From Propionivibrio dicarboxylicus (GTDB lineage: Bacteria > Pseudomonadota > Gammaproteobacteria > Burkholderiales > Rhodocyclaceae): a stretch of 64,000 nt of DNA. Of this stretch, positions 1 to 8,276 are shown one piece after another. Numbering within the stretch: the first letter of the stretch is position 1; every line of letters starts with the position of its first letter. A program made the translations under genes and the position numbers. The notes beneath the pieces are model-generated. The model searched no databases. It was given only the letters and a program-made list of their open reading frames with translations, and was not told where the DNA came from. The DNA is taken from positions 124,001 through 188,000 of the forward strand of contig NZ_FNCY01000006.1 of NCBI RefSeq assembly GCF_900099695.1, given 5' to 3'.

Positions 1-100
1 CGATAACCGTGGCCCCCTGCTTGGCAAGAGCAATCAGAATGGCTGCGCCGATGCCTTGGCTGGCGCCCGTAACAAACGCGATCTGACCTTTCAGCGTCAT
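1..100 (-). CDS. fabG: 3-oxoacyl-ACP reductase FabG, N-terminal fragment
   Basis: Only the first 33 codons are present; the gene runs off the left edge. The start reads MTLKGQIAFVTGASQGIG, the classic Rossmann NADP-binding opening of short-chain dehydrogenases (TGxxxGIG at residues 11-17). FabG reduces 3-oxoacyl-ACP in each round of fatty-acid elongation in the cytoplasm. Its ATG lies 3 bases after the fabD stop, and a GGAG Shine-Dalgarno sequence sits inside the fabD end. Identity comes mainly from this motif plus its place after fabH-fabD; the rest of the protein cannot be checked here. Confidence 0.9.
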   Translation of the reverse strand, partial: MTLKGQIAFVTGASQGIGAAILIALAKQGATVI

Positions 101-103
101 CGA

Positions 104-1042
104 CTACTCCAGGGAAATATTGGCTTCGATCGAAGCTAGATCGGCAAGTGCGACGCCGGTCAGTGTGTCGGCGCAACGCTTCACAAGCCCTGCCAGGACC
201 TTGCCTGGGCCGCATTCCGCCACCGTCGTGACATCCATCGTCGCGATCTTTTGCATCGTCTCCACCCAGCGAACGGGCGAATAAGCCTGGCGAACAAGCG
301 CGTCCTTGATTCTTGCCGGATCCGTTTCGATCAAGACATCGACATTGTTGATGACGGGAATCGTCGGCACCTGGAATTCGATTTCAGCCAAGCGAGTCGC
401 CAGACGATCTGCCGCAGGACGGATCAGCGAGGAGTGGAACGGCGCCGAAACGGGCAACAGCACCGCACGCTTGGCGCCGCGAGCCTTGCAACCCTCGCAG
501 GCGGCCTCGACCGCAGCCTTGCTCCCGGCGATGACCGTCTGACCGGGGCCGTTGAAGTTGACGGGTTCGACAACCTCGCCATTACCCAATTTGGCTTCTG
601 CCTCTGCACACGCTTCGCGAATTTTTTCGTCGTCGAGATTCAGAATCGCAGCCATCGCGCCGGTACCGACGGGAACAGCCTCCTGCATCGCAGTGGCACG
701 CAAGCGAACGAGCGGAACGGCGTCCTTGAAAGCGATCACGCCAGCCGCGACCAGCGCGGAATATTCACCAAGACTATGCCCGGCAACGACCGCGGGAGTC
801 TTCCCCCCCTTCTCTTGCCACAGGCGGTACGCAGAAATCGCGGCCGTTAGCATGAGCGGTTGCGTATTGACCGTTTGTGAGAGCAGTTCCGCCGGGCCAT
901 CAGCAACCATTTGCCAAAGATCCTGCCCCAACGTTGCGGAGGCCTCGTCGAATGTTGCGCGAACGACCGGAGAATCGCCGTACGCCGACATCATTCCTAC
1001 CGATTGGGACCCTTGCCCAGGGAAAACAAAAGCGAACGTCAT
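104..1042 (-). CDS. fabD: Malonyl-CoA:ACP transacylase FabD
   Basis: A 312-residue enzyme of normal family length that moves malonyl groups from CoA to acyl carrier protein, supplying the extender unit for fatty-acid synthesis. The start MTFAFVFPGQGSQ and the nucleophile elbow GHSLGEY (Ser90) are family signatures; a later His in SAPFHS completes the dyad. I chose the ATG at 1042 because it matches the usual FabD N-terminus and is preceded by a strong GAGGAGG ribosome-binding site; the frame stays open upstream but that stretch overlaps fabH. It lies 10 bases after fabH in the leftward fab operon. Confidence 0.97.
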   Translation of the reverse strand: MTFAFVFPGQGSQSVGMMSAYGDSPVVRATFDEASATLGQDLWQMVADGPAELLSQTVNTQPLMLTAAISAYRLWQEKGGKTPAVVAGHSLGEYSALVAAGVIAFKDAVPLVRLRATAMQEAVPVGTGAMAAILNLDDEKIREACAEAEAKLGNGEVVEPVNFNGPGQTVIAGSKAAVEAACEGCKARGAKRAVLLPVSAPFHSSLIRPAADRLATRLAEIEFQVPTIPVINNVDVLIETDPARIKDALVRQAYSPVRWVETMQKIATMDVTTVAECGPGKVLAGLVKRCADTLTGVALADLASIEANISLE

Positions 1043-1052
1043 GGAAACCTCC

Positions 1053-2015
1053 TCAGAATTCGAGCAATGCGGCGCCCCAGGTGAAGCCGCCGCCAACCCC
1101 TTCGAGCAACACTTTTTGCCCACGCTGTATACGTCCGTCGCGCACAGCCTGATCCAGTGCGAGCGGTACTGATGCCGCTGACGTATTTCCGTGCATATCG
1201 ACTGTGACAACAACCTTCTCGACAGGCAAGCCCAATTTCTTGCCAGTCGAATCGATGATACGCATGTTTGCCTGATGAGGCACAAGCCAATCGATATCCG
1301 ACGTCGCGATGCCGGCTTGCGCACAGCATTCCTCGGCCATTTCCGACAAAACACGGACCGCAAACTTGAACACCGCCTGGCCATCCATGCGCAGGAATGG
1401 ATCGCCTACGACCTGGCCATTACGCAAGGAGCCGGGAACCGAAAGGATTCCATTCTGGGAACCATCGGCGTGTGCCACGGTTGCCAGAATTCCGGGCTTT
1501 TCGGACGCTTCCAGTACTACGGCACCGGCACCGTCACCGAAAAGGACGCAGGTCGCCCGATCGTTCCAGTCAAGAATCCGCGAAAAAACTTCCGCCCCGA
1601 CAACCAGAGCCTTTTTATGGCTGCCAGAACGAATGAATTTATCGGCAATCGTCAGCGCATAAACAAAGCCGCTGCAGACAGCCTGGATGTCAAACGCCAT
1701 GGCGCCTTTATTGCCAAGCTTCGATTGCAGCAGACAGGCCGTGCTCGGAAAAATGAAGTCGGGCGTTGTCGTCGCGACGATGATCAGGTCGATCTCCGAG
1801 ACGTCTGTTCCCGCAGAGGCCAGGGCGTTCCGGCATGCTTCCAGAGCCAAGTCGCTCGTTGTGCATTCAGGCGGAGCGATGTGACGCGAGCGAATTCCGG
1901 TGCGTGTTGCCACCCATTCATCGCTGGTATCAACTCCGCGCTGAATCAAATCCGAGTTACTGACCGGATTTCCGGGCAAGAAACTACCGACCCCTGCAAT
2001 ACGGGAAAACGTCAT
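1053..2015 (-). CDS. fabH: Beta-ketoacyl-ACP synthase III FabH
   Basis: A 320-residue condensing enzyme that starts fatty-acid synthesis by joining acetyl-CoA to malonyl-ACP. The full catalytic triad is visible: Cys114 in QAVCSGF, His247 in VPHQANMR and Asn277 in HGNTSAAS. The ATG follows directly on the plsX stop, with an AGGAGGT ribosome-binding site inside the plsX end, so the two are probably translationally coupled. Length and motifs are normal for the family. Confidence 0.97.
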   Translation of the reverse strand: MTFSRIAGVGSFLPGNPVSNSDLIQRGVDTSDEWVATRTGIRSRHIAPPECTTSDLALEACRNALASAGTDVSEIDLIIVATTTPDFIFPSTACLLQSKLGNKGAMAFDIQAVCSGFVYALTIADKFIRSGSHKKALVVGAEVFSRILDWNDRATCVLFGDGAGAVVLEASEKPGILATVAHADGSQNGILSVPGSLRNGQVVGDPFLRMDGQAVFKFAVRVLSEMAEECCAQAGIATSDIDWLVPHQANMRIIDSTGKKLGLPVEKVVVTVDMHGNTSAASVPLALDQAVRDGRIQRGQKVLLEGVGGGFTWGAALLEF

Positions 2016-3029
2016 CTAGTTGACCTCCTGAATCGTATGCTGCTGCGCGACACGTTCGGAAATGCGTTGGAGAACACCGCTGCGCACTGTGTCTGCGGCG
2101 CGTTCCAGCGCATTGCAAAAAGAAAATGAGTCGGCGGAACCGTGGCTCTTGAGAACAATGCCCTTGAGACCAATCAGCGACGCGCCGTTATACCTGCGGT
2201 GGTCAACCCGGCGTTTGAAATGCTTCAGCACGGGAAGCGCCACAACCGCAGCCATTTTTGTAAACAGATTTCGCCCGAATTCCTGGCGAAGGAATGTCGC
2301 AAGCATTTGCGCCAATCCTTCCGATGTCTTAAGCGCGACGTTGCCGACAAAGCCATCACAGACTACGACATCGGCCTCGCCCTTGTACAAGCCGTCGCCT
2401 TCAACGTTGCCGATGAAATTGAGCCCGGACTCCTTGAGCAGTTCTGCCGCGCGTTTGACGACATCATTTCCCTTAATGTCCTCTTCGCCAATATTGAGGA
2501 TTCCGACCGTCGGGCGATCTTTGTGCTCCAGCGCCCCGACGAGCGACGCACCCATGATGCCGAATTGCAACAAGTGCTCGGGCGAACAGTCGACGTTTGC
2601 CCCCAGATCGAGCACATGGACATGCCCCGACACTGTCGGCAAGATGGCACAAATCGCCGGCCGATCTATCCCCGGCAAAGTTTTGAGCACGAAACGCGAA
2701 ATCGCCATCAATGCGCCGGTATTGCCCGCCGAAACACAAGCGTCCGCCTCGCCACTCTTGACGAGGTCCAGCGCAACGCGCATTGACGAATCCTTCTTGT
2801 TACGAATTGCCAGCGCTGGCGACTCGTCCATGCCAACGACTTCGCTGGCATGATGAAGGCGTAGCCGCGAAGGCAATTCCCCCGGAATCAGCGGGCGAAT
2901 TTTTTCCTCGAGACCAACGAGAATGGCGCACACGTCCTCATGCTTGCGCAAGAGTTCGAGGGCGGCTGGCACGGTAACGATGGGACCGTGGTCCCCCCCC
3001 ATGCAATCGATAGCGACAGTAACCGTCAT
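2016..3029 (-). CDS. plsX: Phosphate acyltransferase PlsX
   Basis: A 337-residue peripheral membrane enzyme that makes acyl-phosphate from acyl-ACP for phosphatidic-acid synthesis. The N-terminus [16 protein letters not shown] is the family hallmark. I start at the ATG at 3029; an in-frame GTG at 3059 would add ten residues (a Phe-rich stretch) that homologues as I know them lack, and neither site has a clear Shine-Dalgarno. It sits between rpmF and fabH, the standard order linking ribosomal L32 to lipid synthesis. Confidence 0.96.
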   Translation of the reverse strand: MTVTVAIDCMGGDHGPIVTVPAALELLRKHEDVCAILVGLEEKIRPLIPGELPSRLRLHHASEVVGMDESPALAIRNKKDSSMRVALDLVKSGEADACVSAGNTGALMAISRFVLKTLPGIDRPAICAILPTVSGHVHVLDLGANVDCSPEHLLQFGIMGASLVGALEHKDRPTVGILNIGEEDIKGNDVVKRAAELLKESGLNFIGNVEGDGLYKGEADVVVCDGFVGNVALKTSEGLAQMLATFLRQEFGRNLFTKMAAVVALPVLKHFKRRVDHRRYNGASLIGLKGIVLKSHGSADSFSFCNALERAADTVRSGVLQRISERVAQQHTIQEVN

Positions 3030-3097
3030 CCGAAAAAAGGCAAAAGAAAAGGCAGGCACTCCCGAATCCGGGAATCGTCCCGCCTGATTCTTAAAGC

Positions 3098-3277
3098 TTA
3101 CTCGCCTGAACCCTTGGCAACTTTCTTGCCGCGGTAGTAACCCGACGGGCTCACGTGGTGACGGAGATGCGCTTCGCCGGTCGTCGGTTCAACAGCCAGC
3201 GGCGGATTGGTCAGGAAATCGTGAGCACGATGCATCCCCCGCTTGGAAGGGGATTTTTTATTCTGTTGAACAGCCAT
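3098..3277 (-). CDS. rpmF: 50S ribosomal protein L32
   Basis: A 59-residue ribosomal protein read directly from the minus strand: it begins [20 protein letters not shown] and ends [14 protein letters not shown]. The conserved N-terminal basic segment and the RGMHRAHD motif are typical of proteobacterial L32. A GGAG ribosome-binding site lies about 8 bases before the ATG. It is 20 bases after yceD and precedes plsX, the conserved yceD-rpmF-plsX-fab arrangement. Confidence 0.96.
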   Translation of the reverse strand: MAVQQNKKSPSKRGMHRAHDFLTNPPLAVEPTTGEAHLRHHVSPSGYYRGKKVAKGSGE

Positions 3278-3297
3278 AATTTACTCCAATAGTCCAA

Positions 3298-3795
3298 TTA
3301 AGATGCTTTGCCTTTGAACCCTTTAAGCACGGCGAACGGTGAACTACTTCCGTCGTCGCGCCCGGTCTCGGGCAACGCACAGCTTTCATGGCGGGGCGCC
3401 GACGGAAGATCAAGAATAATCTCGTCTTCAATCAACGCCACGACATCCACTTCGCTTTGCACCGGAAGAAAATCTTTGGAATCATCCTCGATATCTTCCT
3501 GCGTCAGCTCGCTTTCGTCGGCAACAAACTCCAGCAAACTGTTGATCCCGAGCGGGTATTCAACCCCCTCAAGACAGCGCTGGCAGCACACCGACAAAAC
3601 TCCGCTGATCTGCAAGAGCAGCTGAGGTCGGTTCCTCTCGAGATTCATACTGCCCTCGATACGGAATTTAAGAACGCCCGCCGAATCGGCCAGCATATCC
3701 AAAATCCGCGTCAGTTGAGCCACCGGCAACTCGCCTTCCAGCGACTTTGCCTCTCTCGCGAAAACCCGACTGTCGATAACGATCTGCTGCGACAT
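3298..3795 (-). CDS. yceD: YceD family protein (DUF177), 23S rRNA accumulation protein
   Basis: A 165-residue DUF177 protein. Family members are encoded with rpmF and are needed for normal 23S rRNA accumulation in bacteria and chloroplasts. Visible features are the CCQRCLEGVEYPL segment with a CxxC pair in the middle and the acidic, conserved LPVQSEVDVVALIEDEIILDL region. It is the first gene of the leftward yceD-rpmF-plsX-fab operon. The only plausible start, ATG at 3795, has no Shine-Dalgarno and lies within a few bases of the predicted transcription start, so the message may be leaderless. Confidence 0.92.
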   Translation of the reverse strand: MSQQIVIDSRVFAREAKSLEGELPVAQLTRILDMLADSAGVLKFRIEGSMNLERNRPQLLLQISGVLSVCCQRCLEGVEYPLGINSLLEFVADESELTQEDIEDDSKDFLPVQSEVDVVALIEDEIILDLPSAPRHESCALPETGRDDGSSSPFAVLKGFKGKAS

Positions 3796-3804
3796 AAGGC
3801 GCGC

Positions 3805-3833
3805 ATGATATTATTTTTGCCCTCCGAAGTCAA
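3805..3833 (-). promoter_or_regulatory. Sigma-70-type promoter for yceD-rpmF-plsX-fab
   Basis: Read on the minus strand, TTGACT (3833-3828) is separated by exactly 17 bases from TATCAT (3810-3805). Both boxes are close to consensus. The expected start of transcription is near 3798, only about 3 bases before the yceD ATG. Confidence 0.6.
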
Positions 3834-3912
3834 AGCCGGAGCCGCAACTATATGGATTTTTTCTGTTTTTTAAACCTGCAGCGAACGTGCTGGTATTTTC
3901 GCCGATCATGTC

Positions 3913-4497
3913 ATGAGTAGCCAACAAATCGTACTTGCCTCGACTTCCCCGTTTCGCCGCGAGCTTCTTCAGCGGCTAAAAATTTCTTTTACCACCGCCA
4001 ATCCCGAGACTGACGAAGCGGTTCTGGATGGCGAAACCCCGCCGCAAACCGCGCTCCGTCTTTCGGAAGCGAAGGCACGCGCTGTCGCCGCCAATTACAA
4101 AGATGCCCTCATTATCGGCAGCGACCAGGTTGCCTTTCTTGGAGACCAAATCTTTGGAAAGCCCGGCAATCATGAAAATGCGGTACGCCAGTTACAAGCC
4201 ATGCGCGGGCAAACGGTAAATTTCTTTACCGGACTGTGCTTGCTGAACACCCAAACAGGTAAGGCGCACGTGTGCGGCGTACCCACTTTGGTTACATTGC
4301 GGGACCTTTCGGACGAGGAAATTGAAAACTACCTCAAACTGGAGCAGCCGTACCATTGTGCCGGCAGTGCCAAGTCGGAAGGATTGGGTATTGCCCTGAT
4401 CGCCCGCATGCAAGGGGAGGATCCCAATGCGTTGATCGGACTTCCGCTGATTGCGCTGTGTGAAATGTTCAGACAGGAAGGTATTCGCATCCTATGA
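3913..4497 (+). CDS. Maf-family nucleotide pyrophosphatase (YceF type)
   Basis: A 194-residue Maf protein, which hydrolyses modified or non-canonical nucleoside triphosphates; the YceF subgroup prefers 7-methyl-GTP. The signatures [11 protein letters not shown] near residues 9-19, the ETDE motif and [10 protein letters not shown] are all present. It is divergent from yceD, the same neighbourhood as yceF in enteric bacteria, which favours the YceF subgroup. Its stop overlaps the start of the next gene by 4 bases (ATGA), so the two are co-translated. Substrate specificity is inferred from synteny only. Confidence 0.92.
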   Translation: MSSQQIVLASTSPFRRELLQRLKISFTTANPETDEAVLDGETPPQTALRLSEAKARAVAANYKDALIIGSDQVAFLGDQIFGKPGNHENAVRQLQAMRGQTVNFFTGLCLLNTQTGKAHVCGVPTLVTLRDLSDEEIENYLKLEQPYHCAGSAKSEGLGIALIARMQGEDPNALIGLPLIALCEMFRQEGIRIL

Positions 4498-5207
4498 GCG
4501 CCGGCACCCTGTTCCTGATCCCCGTTCCGCTCGGGCCATCGGGCGTATCGAGCGTATTGCCGCCGGATGTTTGCCAACAGGCGGCAACGCTTCGGCACTT
4601 TGTTGCCGAAAATGCAAAATCCGCCCGCGCCTTTCTCAAGGCGCTTCCGCATTCGCTCACGCTTCAGGAAATCGCAATTGCCGAACTGAACGAGCATACA
4701 CCCTCATCCGAATTGCTCGGAATGCTCGAACCGCTGATCAGCGGGAGCGATGTAGGCTTGATTTCGGAAGCGGGTTGCCCGGCTGTTGCCGACCCCGGAG
4801 CGCAACTCGTCGCCCTTGCGCACGAAAAAGGAATCCAGGTCAGACCGTTGGTTGGACCGTCTTCAATCCTTTTGGCGCTGATGGCATCTGGCCTCTCGGG
4901 ACAGAACTTTGCCTTCCACGGTTATCTGCCGGCCAAGGAAGATCAACTCCCGCGCAAGATCTCCGCCCTGGAAAAAGACTCACGAGCTGAAAAGCGTACG
5001 CAGATTTTCATCGAAACACCGTATCGCAACCGCCGGATGTTTGATTCCTTATTGACATACTGCTCGCCACACACACGCCTTTGCATTGCAACCGATTTGA
5101 CGCTTGCCGAAGAGTCGGTCAGGACACACGCGATTTCGGCATGGAAAAAAATCGGGGCACCGACTTTTGATCGGCGCCCCTCCATATTTCTATTGCAGGC
5201 TACTTAG
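4494..5207 (+). CDS. Short RsmI-like SAM-dependent methyltransferase
   Basis: A 237-residue member of the tetrapyrrole-methylase fold family, related to RsmI, which 2'-O-methylates C1402 of 16S rRNA. Motifs: [10 protein letters not shown] at the N-terminus, the [12 protein letters not shown] loop, the [15 protein letters not shown] segment and FIETPYRN. RsmI proper is about 280 residues and has a longer C-terminal part, so this is a shorter paralogous subfamily seen beside maf in betaproteobacteria as I recall. The target is unknown. Its stop codon overlaps the convergent sppA stop by 4 bases. Confidence 0.8.
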   Translation: MSAGTLFLIPVPLGPSGVSSVLPPDVCQQAATLRHFVAENAKSARAFLKALPHSLTLQEIAIAELNEHTPSSELLGMLEPLISGSDVGLISEAGCPAVADPGAQLVALAHEKGIQVRPLVGPSSILLALMASGLSGQNFAFHGYLPAKEDQLPRKISALEKDSRAEKRTQIFIETPYRNRRMFDSLLTYCSPHTRLCIATDLTLAEESVRTHAISAWKKIGAPTFDRRPSIFLLQAT

Positions 5208-6187
5208 CGCAAGGTGGGAAAGGCGCCTAGAATCCGGCTTCCCAAGGTTTGCCCGGCTTCGGCGCCCAACTTCTTGGCAAAACGTTCGGCAATATTCTCC
5301 TTGACCGAATAATCCAGAACAGTTTCGGCCTTGACGACATCGCGCGCAACGGAGTCGACCGTACCCAAACCGTCTGCGAGCCCCATTTCAATGCTCTGGC
5401 TTCCCGCCCACATCAACCCCGAAAACATATCGGGCGTTTCTTTCAATCGAGCCCCACGCCCTTGGCGTACCACCTCGATAAATTGCTTGTGAACTTCCGC
5501 CAATAAAATCTGAGCGTGCTGTTTCTGCTTCTCATCTTGCGGAGAAAATGGATCCATAAAGCCCTTATTTGTCCCCGCCGTCAGCAAACGACGTTCGACG
5601 CCAAGTTTGTCCATGGTACCGGTAAAACCGAATCCAGACATCAGCACTCCGATCGAGCCGACAATACTGGCCTTATCGACATAGATCTGATCGGCAGCCG
5701 ACGCAATGTAGTAACCACCGGATGCGCAGATATCCTCGACAACGGCATAAAGCGGAATCTGCGGATGTTTCGCTCTCAGCCGACGGATTTCGTCATAAAC
5801 GATTCCGGACTGAACAGGACTCCCTCCAGGGCTGTTGATCCTCAATACAACGCCAGCAGTCCCCTTGTCCTCAAAAGCCGATTGCAGTGCGCCGTTAATC
5901 TTGTCCGCGCTGGTGTCGCCAGATGCCTCGATCGTCCCGTGCAAGTTAATGAGCGCGGTGTGTTTGCCATCAGCGAGTTTTTCCGACCCTCCCCAATCAA
6001 CGACAAGCACAAGCACTGCAAGCAGATATGCCAACGCCGCGAGCTTGAAGAAAACACCCCAACGTCGTTTTGCGCGTTGCTCTTTTAGCGATTCGAATGC
6101 AATTCGCTCAAGTAATTTGCGATCCCAGAGCGGATCGTTGTCGTTTGGAGATTCCACGTTGCCTAAATTATCAGAGAATAAATTCAC
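5204..6187 (-). CDS. sppA: Signal peptide peptidase SppA-type serine protease (S49)
   Basis: A 327-residue inner-membrane protease with its active site facing the periplasm; the family degrades cleaved signal peptides. One membrane helix lies at about residues 46-63 after a charged cytoplasmic start. The fold motif RINSPGG (117-122), the catalytic Ser156 in CASGGYY and the general-base Lys208 in AGTNKGFMD are visible. The length fits the half-size, single-domain SppA. The start is a GTG at 6187; no ATG lies upstream of the conserved region. It follows the HAD phosphatase gene by 51 bases. Confidence 0.93.
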   Translation of the reverse strand: MNLFSDNLGNVESPNDNDPLWDRKLLERIAFESLKEQRAKRRWGVFFKLAALAYLLAVLVLVVDWGGSEKLADGKHTALINLHGTIEASGDTSADKINGALQSAFEDKGTAGVVLRINSPGGSPVQSGIVYDEIRRLRAKHPQIPLYAVVEDICASGGYYIASAADQIYVDKASIVGSIGVLMSGFGFTGTMDKLGVERRLLTAGTNKGFMDPFSPQDEKQKQHAQILLAEVHKQFIEVVRQGRGARLKETPDMFSGLMWAGSQSIEMGLADGLGTVDSVARDVVKAETVLDYSVKENIAERFAKKLGAEAGQTLGSRILGAFPTLR

Positions 6188-6238
6188 CCGACGAAGTATA
6201 ACGCGCCACGCGGCGCACTATTGCACTTGACGAAAATA

Positions 6239-6895
6239 TCAGGCCCGATCCATCAACAACGCTGACAAATCCGCAACGCTATCGACCTGCCATAAAGGAT
6301 TCAAGGCAGCGAGTTGAGTTGAGGAATGCGCCCCATATGTCACCGCCATTCCATTGACACCGGCATTGATCGCCATCTGCATGTCGTGCGTCGTATCGCC
6401 GATCATCAGTACATTTTCGGGGTCGATCGCGAATTCATCCATCAACTCAAGCAGCATTTGTGGATGCGGTTTCGAAAAGCACTCGTCGGCACAGCGCGAT
6501 GCGGAAAAAAACGAACCGATGCCACTGTATTCGAGGACGCGATTCAATCCACGCCGACTCTTGCCCGTCGCTACGGCGAGCAAATATCCTCTGGCGTGGA
6601 GTTCTTCGATCATGTCATGGATGCCGTCGAACAGTTTCAGATCCAAGTCGCTGGCCAGATAATGAAAGCGGTAGCGATCAGCCAGTTCCGGGTAACGGGC
6701 CTCATCAAGTTCCGGCGCCACATGACGAAGAGCGTCAACCAAGCCAAGTCCGATCACCTGCCGTGCGCACAAATCCGTCGGCATGCACTGATCAAGATCA
6801 AGACACGCCCGCTGAAGCGACGTGACAATTGCGGCAACCGAATCATGCAAGGTGCCGTCCCAATCGAAAACCAGCAATTCAAATCGCTTGCCCAT
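6239..6895 (-). CDS. HAD-superfamily phosphatase (phosphoglycolate phosphatase-like)
   Basis: A 218-residue HAD hydrolase, subfamily IA. All four motifs are present: FDWDGTLHDS (nucleophile Asp11, acid Asp13), ATGKSRRGL with the motif II Thr, SKPHPQML with the Lys, and MIGDTTHDMQMA with the metal-binding acidic pair. The cap domain is helical. The closest well-known relative is Gph, but the true substrate cannot be read from sequence. Its start overlaps the rluC end by 17 bases, so it is likely co-translated with the pseudouridine synthase. Confidence 0.85.
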   Translation of the reverse strand: MGKRFELLVFDWDGTLHDSVAAIVTSLQRACLDLDQCMPTDLCARQVIGLGLVDALRHVAPELDEARYPELADRYRFHYLASDLDLKLFDGIHDMIEELHARGYLLAVATGKSRRGLNRVLEYSGIGSFFSASRCADECFSKPHPQMLLELMDEFAIDPENVLMIGDTTHDMQMAINAGVNGMAVTYGAHSSTQLAALNPLWQVDSVADLSALLMDRA

Positions 6896-7871
6896 AATCC
6901 TGCTTTTCTTGACTCGACAGTTTTGTCACAAAGGCGTGCAACGCTTCCGGCAATGGAGCTTCCAGCGCCAATGTTCCGTCGGACAGAGGATGCCGGCATT
7001 TCATTTTCCATGCGTGCAAGAACATTCGCTTCAATCCGTTCTTTGCCAATGTCTTGTTCAGCGCGAAATCACCATATTTTTCATCTCCGGCAATCGGATA
7101 GCCGAGTTCGGCACAGTGAACACGGATCTGGTGGGTTCTGCCGGTACGGAGCTCAGCCTCAAGTAAGCTGAAATGCTCCCAGCGCGCCACCAGGCGAAAC
7201 ACTGTGTGCGATGCTTTTCCCTCTTCGGCCACCCGAACGCGTCGCTCGCCCGACGCCAACAAATACTTTAACAGCGGAAATTTCGCATGCCGCAAAGGGT
7301 CCATCCAGCGTCCGCAAACGAGAACCAGGTAGCGCTTGTCGGCGCCCCGACCCTGTCCGTCAGAACCGCCTTCGCGGAACATGTCGTGCAGCGAGGTCAA
7401 GGCCGAACGTTTTTTTGCCACAAGTAGGAGGCCCGATGTTTCCCGATCCAGACGATGCGCCAACTCGAGAAACTTGGCTTGCGGACGTTGGCGCCGCAGT
7501 GCCTCGATCACACCGAAGCTGACACCGCTACCACCATGCACGGCGATTCCGGCCGGTTTGTCGATGACAACCAGGGCATCGTCCTCATAAACGATCGGCA
7601 AGTCGGCCTTGAGTTCGGCACCGGCAACGACTTCCTCTCGTTTTTCGGCAATCCGGATCGGCGGGATGCGCACGATATCGCCCGTCTGAATACGATAGGA
7701 CACTTCGGCCCGTTTGCCGTTGATGCGAACTTCGCCGCTTCGCACGATGCGATACACGTGGCTTTTTGGAACGCCTTTGCAGATTCTTAGCAGGTAATTA
7801 TCCAGTCGCTGCCCGTGTTCTTCATCTGCAACAATGGCCTGAGTTACTGTTTTTTTGCCAAGCACGGCCAT
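6879..7871 (-). CDS. rluC: Ribosomal large subunit pseudouridine synthase RluC
   Basis: A 330-residue enzyme that isomerises uridines 955, 2504 and 2580 of 23S rRNA in the family's best-studied member. It has an N-terminal S4 RNA-binding domain (about residues 20-70, RLDNYLLRICKGVPKSHVYR) and the catalytic motif HRLDRETSG with Asp142. I start at the ATG at 7871, which gives the normal RluC N-terminus; the frame stays open upstream into the rne leader but that part has no family similarity. It is divergent from rne, as rluC is in many proteobacteria. Confidence 0.95.
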   Translation of the reverse strand: MAVLGKKTVTQAIVADEEHGQRLDNYLLRICKGVPKSHVYRIVRSGEVRINGKRAEVSYRIQTGDIVRIPPIRIAEKREEVVAGAELKADLPIVYEDDALVVIDKPAGIAVHGGSGVSFGVIEALRRQRPQAKFLELAHRLDRETSGLLLVAKKRSALTSLHDMFREGGSDGQGRGADKRYLVLVCGRWMDPLRHAKFPLLKYLLASGERRVRVAEEGKASHTVFRLVARWEHFSLLEAELRTGRTHQIRVHCAELGYPIAGDEKYGDFALNKTLAKNGLKRMFLHAWKMKCRHPLSDGTLALEAPLPEALHAFVTKLSSQEKQDYGQAI

Positions 7872-8118
7872 TTTGAATATACTTCGTAACGATTTACGTC
7901 TCGTGTTGAAAGAGGCGCTGACCCATGAGACCGCTGAGCGACGCCGATTCGTAGTAGCTGCGACGCACTTTCCGGCAGGCTTCAGACGCCTCGCTTGCAA
8001 AAACCTGTGCAAGATCAAGACAACGCAAATCGCCTGGTTAAGTACGCTCACCAAAAGTAGCGATACTACTTGATTTGCGCGCGCCTGACACGTTCGGAAC
8101 GCCCCAAGCAGATTCCTG

Positions 8119-8141
8119 CCCCACCGAAATTTCGGGTGGGG
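8119..8141 (+). promoter_or_regulatory. Hairpin in rne leader
   Basis: The arms CCCCACC (8119-8125) and GGTGGGG (8135-8141) enclose a second self-complementary core (GAAA/TTTC) with one unpaired G. There is no T-run after it, so it is not an intrinsic terminator. It sits about 135 bases before the rne start. Confidence 0.5.
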
Positions 8142-8238
8142 ATGAAAGATTGATTCAGCGATTTATTTCATTAGTTGTCACACTAGGAAGCCCATGAAGC
8201 ATCCCTCATTCAACTAATCGTCGCTGCCTGCACAAGGC

Positions 8239-8270
8239 GCTCCCTTCGTTCGCTCACAGCGCGCGGGAGC
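8239..8270 (+). promoter_or_regulatory. Hairpin sequestering the rne ribosome-binding site
   Basis: GCTCCC (8239-8244) is complementary to GGGAGC (8265-8270), and the GGGAG part is the only Shine-Dalgarno candidate ahead of the rne ATG at 8277. A nested CGCT/AGCG stem (8251-8261) stabilises it. Opening or cutting this hairpin would change rne translation. Confidence 0.5.
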
Positions 8271-8276
8271 CCAGTT

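Larger units (their letters stand above)
7872..8276 (+). promoter_or_regulatory. rluC-rne intergenic region and rne 5' leader
   Basis: About 405 bases without a gene. I found no convincing full sigma-70 promoter for rne. It holds three inverted repeats: AGTAG/CTACT at 8056-8070, a strong hairpin with CCCCACC/GGTGGGG arms at 8119-8141, and a hairpin at 8239-8270 that includes the rne Shine-Dalgarno. Long structured rne leaders serve RNase E autoregulation in enterobacteria; the same role here is inference. Confidence 0.5.
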
